Origin: Colwellia demingiae
GTDB lineage: Bacteria; Pseudomonadota; Gammaproteobacteria; Enterobacterales; Alteromonadaceae
Direction of reading: 5' to 3'
Length of the DNA stretch: 64,000 nt
Assembly (NCBI RefSeq): GCF_007954275.1
Contig: NZ_VOLT01000004.1
Location: 248,001 to 312,000, forward strand
The notes beneath the pieces are model-generated. The model worked only from the letters and a program-made list of their open reading frames with translations. It ran no database searches and was not told where the DNA came from. Positions 57,241 through 64,000 of this stretch are shown one piece after another (positions within the stretch are counted from its first letter, which is position 1; each line of letters begins with the position of its first letter). Both the position numbers and the translations under genes were made by a program.

Positions 57241-57264
57241 CGTGTATAAATGAAAATTTTATCG

Positions 57265-57298
57265 AAGCCCGTGACCTGAAAAGGTTACGGGCTTTTTT
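57265..57298 (+). terminator. thr attenuator terminator
   Basis: AAGCCCGTGACCT pairs with AGGTTACGGGCTT around a GAAA-type loop, followed by six T. It lies between thrL and thrA, so stalling of ribosomes in thrL should prevent its formation and permit thrABC transcription. Confidence 0.93.
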
Positions 57299-57392
57299 AT
57301 GTTTACAATGAAGAGTATTAACTCTAATAGCTTAAATAGCTCAATAAGCAAAGAGTATCTTTATTCACTATTTCTTTATAAAGGAAGAAAAC

Positions 57393-59870
57393 ATGCGTGT
57401 ACTTAAATTTGGTGGCTCTTCACTAGCTTCAGCAGAGCGTTTTCGTCAAGTTGCCGATATTATCCAAAATAAAAGCGAATCATCAAAACTTGCCGTTGTT
57501 GTATCGGCCCCACAAGGGGTTACCAACCACTTAGTTGCTATGACTGAAAACATTAGTGATGAAGAAAAGGTAGTGGCAGATTTAGGTCATTTTAAACGTG
57601 CAATTACTACTATTATCGATGATTTATCGGCAAGTATAAGCAACTTTAATAATCAACATTGTGAGCAAGCGTTAGCTAATTATGAACATCAAATTTCACG
57701 CTATATGCAAGGCGCAACGTTACTAACCTATTGCCCTGATCATATCCGTGCTCGTATTATCAGTACCGGTGAACGTTTAAGTGTGGCAATACTTGATGCC
57801 GTATTACAAGCTTATAGCTTACAAGTATCACTGTTAGCACCAGAAAAGTTTTTATATACCAACAAGTCATCCTTAAATGCAGTGGCAGATTTAGTACTAT
57901 CGAAAGAAAAATTTGAGCATGAATACACTGAATTAAATCAAGTATCGTTAATGCCTGGTTTTATTGGGGTAAATGCGGACAACAATGATGGTATGCCAGA
58001 AGTAACTACATTAGGGCGTAATGGCTCTGATTATTCAGCAGCGGTATTAGCTGTTTGTGCTGAAGCTGAATGTTGTGAGATTTGGACTGATGTAGATGGG
58101 GTCTATAATGCAGACCCTCGTTATATTAAAGAAGCCAAATTACTTGATTATTTATCTTATCAAGAAGCAATGGAGTTATCTTATTTTGGTGCAAGTGTTT
58201 TACACCCAAAAACAATCGGACCTATTGCTCAGTACCATATCCCTTGTTTGATTAAGAATACCAGTAACCCAAGTGCACCGGGTACTTTAATCTCCAATGA
58301 GAATGACCAACAAAAACGCGTTAAAGCAATTTCTAACCTTGATGACTTAACCATGGTCAATGTGTCAGGACCTGGCATGAAAGGCATGGTAGGCATGGCG
58401 AGTCGCGTATTCGCAACCATGAGCAGAGAAAATATTTCTTTGGTACTGATTAGCCAATCATCTAGTGAGTATTGCATTAGCTTTTGTATTTACTCAAGTG
58501 ATGCTGCGCGTGCTAAACAAAGTTTGCACGAAGAGTTTGAATTAGAGCTGTTAAATGGCCTACTTGAACCTTTAGCGCTAAAAGGTGAACTATCCATTGT
58601 GTCGCTTGTCGGTGATGGTATGCACCATCAACGGGGCGTAGCAGCTAAGTTCTTTAGTTCATTGGCACAAGCTCGAGTTAATGTGGTTGCTATTGCTCAG
58701 GATTCATCGGAGCGTAGTATCTCTGTCGTTGTTGAGCAGCGAAAATGTATGGATGCAATGAAAGTAAGTCATCAGAATTTCTTTTCTCATAAACCCACTA
58801 TTGATGTTTTCTTAGTAGGGTGTGGTGTTGTTGGCAGTGAGCTGATCGCACAAATATCTCGTCAACAAACGAGTTTGAAAAAGCAAAATATTGTCTTGAA
58901 AGTTTACGGTATTGCTAACTCGAAAGGTATGGTGTTTGACAAAGAAGGTATCGATTTAAATAACTGGCAAGAAGCTATGGCGAATGCAGGTGAGGCGCTA
59001 GCAGTTAATGTAGATAACCTTAAAGGTTTTGTTCGTGATAATCATCTAATTAACCCTGTTTTTGTTGACTCAACGTCAAATGAAACATTAGCAATGAATT
59101 ATGTCGATTACCTAGCTGAAGGTTTTCATATTGTTACGCCAAATAAAAAGGCGAATACTGATTCTTGGGAATATTATCAAGAGCTACGCAGTACAGCACA
59201 GAAAACCAATCGTCGTTTCTTATATGAAACAACGGTAGGTGCAGGTTTACCTGTTATTGATACCTTACAAAGTTTAATTAAAGCGGGTGATGAATTACAA
59301 CGCTTTGAAGGTGTATTGTCGGGTTCGCTATCTTATATGTTTGGTAAGTTAGAAGAGGGTATGTTGTTATCAGAGGCGACTGCAATTGCTAAAGAGAATG
59401 GGTTTACTGAACCGGATCCTCGCGATGATTTAAGTGGTATGGACGTTGCTCGTAAATTATTGATTATGGCTCGTGAAGCTGGCATGCAGCTTGAGTTATC
59501 AGATATCAATATTGAGTCAGTATTACCCGATGATTTTGATGCCAGTGGTGATGTTAGTCAGTTTATGAGTAACTTAACTAAGCTTGATAGTGACTTTGCT
59601 GAGCGTGTAGCGAGTGCAAAATTAGAAGGTAAAGTGCTTCGTTATATTGGTAATATTGTTGATGGTAAATGCCAAGTTTCTATCGAGTCTGTAGGAATAA
59701 ACCACCCGTTATATAGCATTAAAGATGGCGAAAACGCCTTGGCTATTCATAGTCGTTATTACCAACCTTTACCGTTTGTTTTACGCGGTTACGGTGCGGG
59801 CGCAGCGGTTACAGCGGCAGGTGTTTTTGGTGATTTATTAAGAACCTTAGCATGGGAGCAACAGCACTAA
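57393..59870 (+). CDS. thrA: Bifunctional aspartokinase I/homoserine dehydrogenase I
   Basis: The 825-residue protein has aspartokinase motifs ([16 protein letters not shown] at the start, [15 protein letters not shown]). ACT domains occupy the middle (about 310-460). The homoserine dehydrogenase part has [14 protein letters not shown] (NADP site) and GLPVIDTL. It carries out the first and third steps of Thr synthesis. The length equals E. coli ThrA (about 820). It overlaps thrB by one base (TAATG). AGGAAG ribosome site. Regulated by the thrL attenuator. Confidence 0.98.
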   Translation: MRVLKFGGSSLASAERFRQVADIIQNKSESSKLAVVVSAPQGVTNHLVAMTENISDEEKVVADLGHFKRAITTIIDDLSASISNFNNQHCEQALANYEHQISRYMQGATLLTYCPDHIRARIISTGERLSVAILDAVLQAYSLQVSLLAPEKFLYTNKSSLNAVADLVLSKEKFEHEYTELNQVSLMPGFIGVNADNNDGMPEVTTLGRNGSDYSAAVLAVCAEAECCEIWTDVDGVYNADPRYIKEAKLLDYLSYQEAMELSYFGASVLHPKTIGPIAQYHIPCLIKNTSNPSAPGTLISNENDQQKRVKAISNLDDLTMVNVSGPGMKGMVGMASRVFATMSRENISLVLISQSSSEYCISFCIYSSDAARAKQSLHEEFELELLNGLLEPLALKGELSIVSLVGDGMHHQRGVAAKFFSSLAQARVNVVAIAQDSSERSISVVVEQRKCMDAMKVSHQNFFSHKPTIDVFLVGCGVVGSELIAQISRQQTSLKKQNIVLKVYGIANSKGMVFDKEGIDLNNWQEAMANAGEALAVNVDNLKGFVRDNHLINPVFVDSTSNETLAMNYVDYLAEGFHIVTPNKKANTDSWEYYQELRSTAQKTNRRFLYETTVGAGLPVIDTLQSLIKAGDELQRFEGVLSGSLSYMFGKLEEGMLLSEATAIAKENGFTEPDPRDDLSGMDVARKLLIMAREAGMQLELSDINIESVLPDDFDASGDVSQFMSNLTKLDSDFAERVASAKLEGKVLRYIGNIVDGKCQVSIESVGINHPLYSIKDGENALAIHSRYYQPLPFVLRGYGAGAAVTAAGVFGDLLRTLAWEQQH

Positions 59871-60856
59871 TGTCAGTTACTAATACCACTGTTAATAAAA
59901 GTGTGTCGGTTTTTGCACCGGCCTCTATAGGTAATGTTAGTGTGGGCTTTGATGTTTTAGGGCTCGCAGTAAAGCCGGTAGATGGTACATTATTAGGTGA
60001 TGTTGTCACTGTAAATGCAACAACCAGCAATGATAATAGTCTAACGGTTATCGGTATTTTTGCTGATAAATTACCAAGTAATAAGGAAGATAATATTGTT
60101 TGGTCTTGCCTATTATTGTTTAATGAGCAATTAATCAGTGTTAAAGAAACACCTGTTTTTGTTGCAATTACTTTAGACAAAAAAATGCCTGTTGGCAGCG
60201 GTTTAGGATCAAGTGCTTGCTCTGTTGTAGCAGCGCTAGCCGCCTTGAATGCCTTTTATGCTAAATACCATAACTTTAGTTTTGATGAAAATGTTATATT
60301 AAAAATGACAGGGCAAATGGAAGCGCAAATTAGTGGCAGCTTACATTATGATAATGTTGCGCCATGTTATTTAGGTGGTTTGCAATTAATGGTTCCTGAT
60401 GAAAATGTGATCTCGCGCATTTTACCAAGTTTCGATGATTGCTATTATGTAATGGCGTATCCTGGTATCGAAGTATCAACTAAAGCAGCCAGAGACGTTT
60501 TACCTACAACTTATAGTCGTAGTGACGTTATCAGCTACGGTCAAAACTTAGCTACATTTGTTGATGCATGTCATCGTCAAGATAAAAGCCAAGCATTCTC
60601 AGTACTAACCGATGTGATTGCAGAACCATATCGCACAGACTTGTTGCCAAAATATGAAGCCTCTCGAGATTATTTAAGCTCGCAAGGCGCGTTAGCCGTT
60701 GGAATTTCAGGCTCAGGCCCGACACTATTTTGTGTTTGTGATAGCGAAAAACAAGCAGAGAAATTTGCCCTATGGTTACAAGAGAACTATTTACAAACAG
60801 CATTAGGCTTTGTCCATGTGTGTAAAGTCGATGATGTTGGCGCAACAGAAATTTAA
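59870..60856 (+). CDS. thrB: Homoserine kinase
   Basis: 328 residues from the ATG at 59870. GHMP kinase motifs are VFAPASIGNVSVGFDVLG at the start, the ATP loop PVGSGLGSSACS near 106-117, and AVGISGSGPTLFCV near the end. It phosphorylates homoserine. An in-frame ATG at 59852 exists, but the TAATG start coupled to thrA fits the family length better. Confidence 0.97.
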   Translation: MSVTNTTVNKSVSVFAPASIGNVSVGFDVLGLAVKPVDGTLLGDVVTVNATTSNDNSLTVIGIFADKLPSNKEDNIVWSCLLLFNEQLISVKETPVFVAITLDKKMPVGSGLGSSACSVVAALAALNAFYAKYHNFSFDENVILKMTGQMEAQISGSLHYDNVAPCYLGGLQLMVPDENVISRILPSFDDCYYVMAYPGIEVSTKAARDVLPTTYSRSDVISYGQNLATFVDACHRQDKSQAFSVLTDVIAEPYRTDLLPKYEASRDYLSSQGALAVGISGSGPTLFCVCDSEKQAEKFALWLQENYLQTALGFVHVCKVDDVGATEI

Positions 60857-60940
60857 CTTATATATTAATAACGATTGGCATTGGTCATATATAAATACGA
60901 CGGCTAACCAATCTTAGTGAACAGATTATTAGGAACAACA

Positions 60941-62245
60941 GTGAAATATTATAATTTAAAAGAAAATGATGAGCAGGTAACTTTTGCTCAAGCAGTCAAG
61001 CAAGGTTTAGGTAAAAATCAGGGCTTGTTTTTCCCTACCGATATGCCAAAACTTGATAATATCGAAGAGCTATTAGCACTGCCTTTAGTAGAGCGTAGTG
61101 TGAAAATATTACAACCCTTTGTTGAAGGTGATTTAACGAAAAGTGAATTAACTGACATTGTTACAGATGCTTTTAATTTCCCTGCTTTATTACAGCCTAT
61201 TAGCCCAGAACGTGCCATTTTAGAATTATTCCATGGGCCAACGTTAGCTTTTAAAGACTTTGGTGCTCGCTTTATGGCCAAATGTTTACAGGTATTTGTT
61301 GCTAAAGATGCTAAAGCAAGTGGTGAGACTAAACCTTTAACCATTTTAACTGCTACGTCAGGTGATACAGGTGCGGCTGTTGCTCATGCATTCCACGGTA
61401 TTGATAACATTCGTGTTGTTATCATGTATCCGAAAGGAAAAATCAGCTTGCTACAAGAAAAAATGTTTACCACGTTAGGTGGAAATATTGAAACATTAGC
61501 AGTTGATGGTGACTTTGATGATTGCCAAACATTAGTAAAGCAGTCTTTTGATGATAAAGAATTGGCAAATACCATTGGTTTAAATTCAGCTAACTCGATA
61601 AATATCAGTCGATTACTAGCGCAAGTATGTTATTACTTTGAAGCCGTAGCACAATTATCTCGAGCGAAAAGTGATTTAAGTAGCATCGTATTCTCAATTC
61701 CAAGTGGTAACTTTGGTAACCTAACCGCGGGCTTATTTGCCAAAGCGATGGGCTTGCCAATTAAACGTTTTATTGCCGCAACTAACGCCAATGATACTGT
61801 GCCACGTTATCTAGAAACAGGTGAATGGACTCCGAATAGCACGGTAGCCACTATTTCAAATGCAATGGATGTGAGTAACCCGAATAATTGGCCACGCGTT
61901 GAACATATGTTGAAGAGTGGTATTGTTGAGCAGGGTTGTGTTAGCTCAGTATCTATTGACGAAGAACAAACCCAATCAACCGTCATCCAACTTCGTAAGT
62001 TAGGTTATATTAGTGAACCGCATGCTGCTGTCGCTTATAAAGCACTACAATATAGCGCTGCTGAAGGCGAGTTTGGTGTCTTTTTAGGAACAGCTCATCC
62101 AGCTAAATTTAAAGAAGTTGTTGAAAGTATTCTTGGTCAACCGTTAGGCTTACCAAAAGAGCTTGCCGATTGTGCTGGCGAGCCTATTTTGTCGCAAGAT
62201 CTTGCAGCAAATTTCAATGATTTACGTAGCTACCTGCTGAGTTAA
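60941..62245 (+). CDS. thrC: Threonine synthase
   Basis: From GTG at 60941 (AGGAAC 5 bases upstream) the protein has 434 residues and begins MKYYNLKENDEQVTFAQAVK, as in E. coli ThrC (MKLYNLKDHNEQVSFAQAV). The PLP lysine lies in HGPTLAFKDFGARFMAK. SGDTGAAVAHAF and GNFGNLTAG bind phosphate and cofactor. A longer ORF from 60917 exists but does not fit the family. It finishes Thr synthesis and ends the operon. Confidence 0.97.
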   Translation: MKYYNLKENDEQVTFAQAVKQGLGKNQGLFFPTDMPKLDNIEELLALPLVERSVKILQPFVEGDLTKSELTDIVTDAFNFPALLQPISPERAILELFHGPTLAFKDFGARFMAKCLQVFVAKDAKASGETKPLTILTATSGDTGAAVAHAFHGIDNIRVVIMYPKGKISLLQEKMFTTLGGNIETLAVDGDFDDCQTLVKQSFDDKELANTIGLNSANSINISRLLAQVCYYFEAVAQLSRAKSDLSSIVFSIPSGNFGNLTAGLFAKAMGLPIKRFIAATNANDTVPRYLETGEWTPNSTVATISNAMDVSNPNNWPRVEHMLKSGIVEQGCVSSVSIDEEQTQSTVIQLRKLGYISEPHAAVAYKALQYSAAEGEFGVFLGTAHPAKFKEVVESILGQPLGLPKELADCAGEPILSQDLAANFNDLRSYLLS

Positions 62246-62311
62246 GCTGGGTGTAAAACCTCGCACTAACTATTTTGAGAATGCTTAATTGCATTACTTA
62301 ACGTAAAATAT

Positions 62312-62342
62312 AAAAGCTATCACTTAGGTGATAGCTTTTTTT
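62312..62342 (+). terminator. thr operon terminator
   Basis: AAAAGCTATCAC pairs perfectly with GTGATAGCTTTT around TTAG, followed by further T. It is 66 bases after the thrC stop. Confidence 0.93.
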
Positions 62343-62368
62343 ATTGCTAAACCCCTAAATCGTTGGAT

Positions 62369-63052
62369 ATGAATATGATGAAACCACAATGGCAACAGCT
62401 TGTTAATCGAGAAGCGAAGCAAGGCTACTTTAAAAAATTAGTCACTGAAATAGCAAAACAAAGAGCGTCAGAAATTTCAATTTATCCAGCAGAAAATGAT
62501 GTTTTTAATGCCTTTAATCATGTCGATATAGCGGGGGTTAAAGTTGTCATTCTAGGGCAAGATCCTTATCACGGAAAAGATCAGGCACACGGCTTAGCTT
62601 TTTCAGTGCAGGATGGAGTTAAGGTACCACCATCACTTGTTAATATTTATAAAGAACTGTCGACTGATGTTGAGGGCTTTAAAACACCAAAGCACGGCTG
62701 CTTAACACATTGGGCAGAGCAAGGAGTACTTCTGCTAAATACGGTTTTAACTGTGCAGCAAGCAAATGCTCATTCCCATGCAAAGTTGGGTTGGGAGACC
62801 TTTACTGAACAAGCCATTAACGAATTAAATGAGCACAATGATGGCTGTGTCTTTATTTTATGGGGAGCACATGCACATAAGAAAGGTAAAAATATTAACC
62901 AAGAAAAACATTTAGTTTTAACGGGGCCACATCCATCACCACTGTCTGCTTACAGAGGTTTTTTTGGCAGCAAACACTTTTCCCAAACTAATGATTGGTT
63001 AGCTAAACACGAAATTAATCAAATTGATTGGCATTTACCTCTAGGGACTTAG
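62369..63052 (+). CDS. ung: Uracil-DNA glycosylase
   Basis: About 227 residues from the ATG at 62369 (an in-frame TTG six bases earlier is the limit of the frame). Family-1 UDG motifs are VVILGQDPYHGKDQAHGLAF (catalytic Asp and water-activating His region), TVQQANAHSHAKLGW, and the Leu-insertion loop GPHPSPLSAYRGFFG. It removes uracil from DNA. The ribosome site is weak, and an ATG at codon 3 (MMKPQWQQ) is equally possible. Confidence 0.96.
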   Translation: MNMMKPQWQQLVNREAKQGYFKKLVTEIAKQRASEISIYPAENDVFNAFNHVDIAGVKVVILGQDPYHGKDQAHGLAFSVQDGVKVPPSLVNIYKELSTDVEGFKTPKHGCLTHWAEQGVLLLNTVLTVQQANAHSHAKLGWETFTEQAINELNEHNDGCVFILWGAHAHKKGKNINQEKHLVLTGPHPSPLSAYRGFFGSKHFSQTNDWLAKHEINQIDWHLPLGT

Positions 63053-63197
63053 GGTAAAAGAAATTAATGATAATTCCTCTACTATTGAAAGTGCGTGATT
63101 TCAGTAGCAGTTATCACAGTGCCTTAACAACTTTATAATGGATTTTATTCTGCTATATTTTAAATAGCATGGAGTTCTACACTGAGGGGAAAACCTA

Positions 63198-63500
63198 ATG
63201 AGCATAAATTTTTCACCGTTCGATGAATCGTCAGTGATAATACTGAAACTATTAGCACAGCACTTTCCTACGCCAACAGAAATTGGCTTTAACGATGTTT
63301 TTGTCGACTCTGAGATGGACATTGACAAACGTGCTGCTCATATTGGCACGATAGCGTTTTTACGTCATGAAGATCTTATCGCTCATGACGTGGGTAGCGC
63401 ATCGTCTTTTATTCTTACTCGAAAAGGATTAGCGTTATTTAATGAAGATATCATTAAGCGTTTAAAAGAGCAGCTCAAAAGTGAGGTAAATAATATTTAA
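63198..63500 (+). CDS. Small hypothetical protein, possible winged-helix
   Basis: The 100-residue protein has no known motif that I can name. The helical opening (SSVIILKLLAQHFPTP) and a later helix-turn-strand (AAHIGTIAFLRHEDLIAHDV, then SSFILTRKGLALFNEDI) recall the winged helix of MarR-like or DUF-type regulators. A good AGGGGAAAA site precedes the ATG. Single gene after ung, followed by a MITE. Confidence 0.6.
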   Translation: MSINFSPFDESSVIILKLLAQHFPTPTEIGFNDVFVDSEMDIDKRAAHIGTIAFLRHEDLIAHDVGSASSFILTRKGLALFNEDIIKRLKEQLKSEVNNI

Positions 63501-63525
63501 TCTCAACCTAAGCCGCTGTTCTACT

Positions 63526-63792
63526 TATACCCACTCCACTTGAATATGCTCGTTTCAGGAAGTTTGAGCGATTCATAATCAAGGCGCATTTTTTTATTAA
63601 GGGTCATTCCCTTAAAAAGAAATGTAACGCAGAGTATGATTTGCTCAGTCTTCCCCAGGGGGCTGGTTTAGAAACGCTTTATGCTGCGTTATTGATTTCG
63701 ACAATAGAATAACTATTCTCTTCAATCAATGTCTTGCCTAAAGGCGTTTCTAATTCCAGCTGAATCATGCATCTTCAAGTGGAACGGGTATA
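63526..63792. mobile_element. MITE-like palindromic element, family 1, copy C (267 bp)
   Basis: Its terminal inverted repeats (63526-63549 and 63769-63792) resemble those of copies A and B (TATACC...TCCACTTGAA). The interior is nearly identical to copy B in order, and is the reverse complement of copy A. It fills the gap between two convergent genes. Confidence 0.87.
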
Positions 63793-63807
63793 GATAGCTA
63801 CAGAATA

Positions 63808-64000
63808 TTAATTATCAAAATGAATAATCATTTCGGCAGCTTCACAATGACAATTGTGGCCACATAAAATACAGCTATAGCCTTGTTTACTCTCTTCATT
63901 CCACTTGTCAGGGTGTGATTTTATTAATTTTCCGCCACATTTACTGAAATATGACACGGCACTATTATTCGGGCTTTGTTTCCATAAATGACTTATGCCT
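63808..64000 (-). CDS. C-terminal part of an unknown Cys/His-rich protein (cut by window edge)
   Basis: The reading frame is open from the right edge of the window to a TAA at 63808-63810 and gives 63 residues. It contains one CGG and then a dense cluster CILCGHNCHCEAAE near the end, with further His, suggesting metal binding. I do not recognise the family. It may be a zinc-binding fragment. Supported by the open frame and composition only. Confidence 0.5.
   Translation of the reverse strand, partial: GISHLWKQSPNNSAVSYFSKCGGKLIKSHPDKWNEESKQGYSCILCGHNCHCEAAEMIIHFDN

Noticed and set aside
59852-59869. Alternative thrB start six codons upstream
   Set aside because: It overlaps thrA by 19 bases and adds residues absent from ThrB; the TAATG start is the usual coupling.

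Overview
The window is chromosome from a marine, AT-rich gammaproteobacterium of the order Alteromonadales, most probably Colwellia or a close relative. This is inferred from protein content and gene order, not from a database search. Many blocks keep the Escherichia coli order: zapE/zapG/degQ; tsaD divergent from rpsU-yqeY-dnaG-rpoD; sfsA-dksA-gluQRS-pcnB-folK-panB-panC; hrpB-mrcB; and thrL-thrA-thrB-thrC with an attenuator. Most of the window is therefore core genome.

Layout. 1-5.9 kb: degQ (cut by the window edge), zapG, zapE, a CnoX/YbbN-like co-chaperone, uppP, folK-folB and plsY. 6-12.7 kb: a MITE-like element, tsaD and the macromolecular synthesis operon rpsU-yqeY-dnaG-rpoD. 12.7-13.6 kb: a small outer-membrane barrel gene and a tRNA-Ile(CAU) gene. 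13.7-30.6 kb: an accessory block next to the tRNA. It holds a small HhH protein, a decayed IS1595-type transposase, a 2605-residue adhesin with 18 cadherin-like repeats (17 of exactly 309 bp), a TPR-sulfotransferase, and a complete type I secretion system (TolC, ABC transporter, HlyD adaptor). 30.8-34.3 kb: a divergent RcnR-type repressor and DmeF cobalt/nickel exporter with a visible operator, then a split membrane/spermidine-synthase-like pair. 34.4-38.2 kb: upp-uraA, ytoQ and a urea transporter. 38.3-46.9 kb: the leftward pan/fol/pcnB/gluQRS/dksA/sfsA cluster with an SDR gene and a MITE inserted. 47.4-52.4 kb: hrpB and mrcB. 52.5-57 kb: a DUF3718-like secreted protein, SOS-type yebG with a LexA box, a YgjP-like metallopeptidase, a tiny membrane ORF, and an overlapping receiver-CheC-GGDEF operon. 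57.2-63 kb: the threonine operon and ung. The right edge has a small hypothetical gene, a third MITE and a partial Cys-rich gene.

The most interesting system is the 14.8-30.6 kb locus. A sulfotransferase fused to TPR repeats sits between a giant repeat adhesin and the exporter that should secrete it. This suggests, but does not prove, sulfation of the adhesin or a linked surface polymer before export. The second notable feature is a pair of dispersed palindromic element families (five copies here) that share an internal core but carry different terminal inverted repeats.
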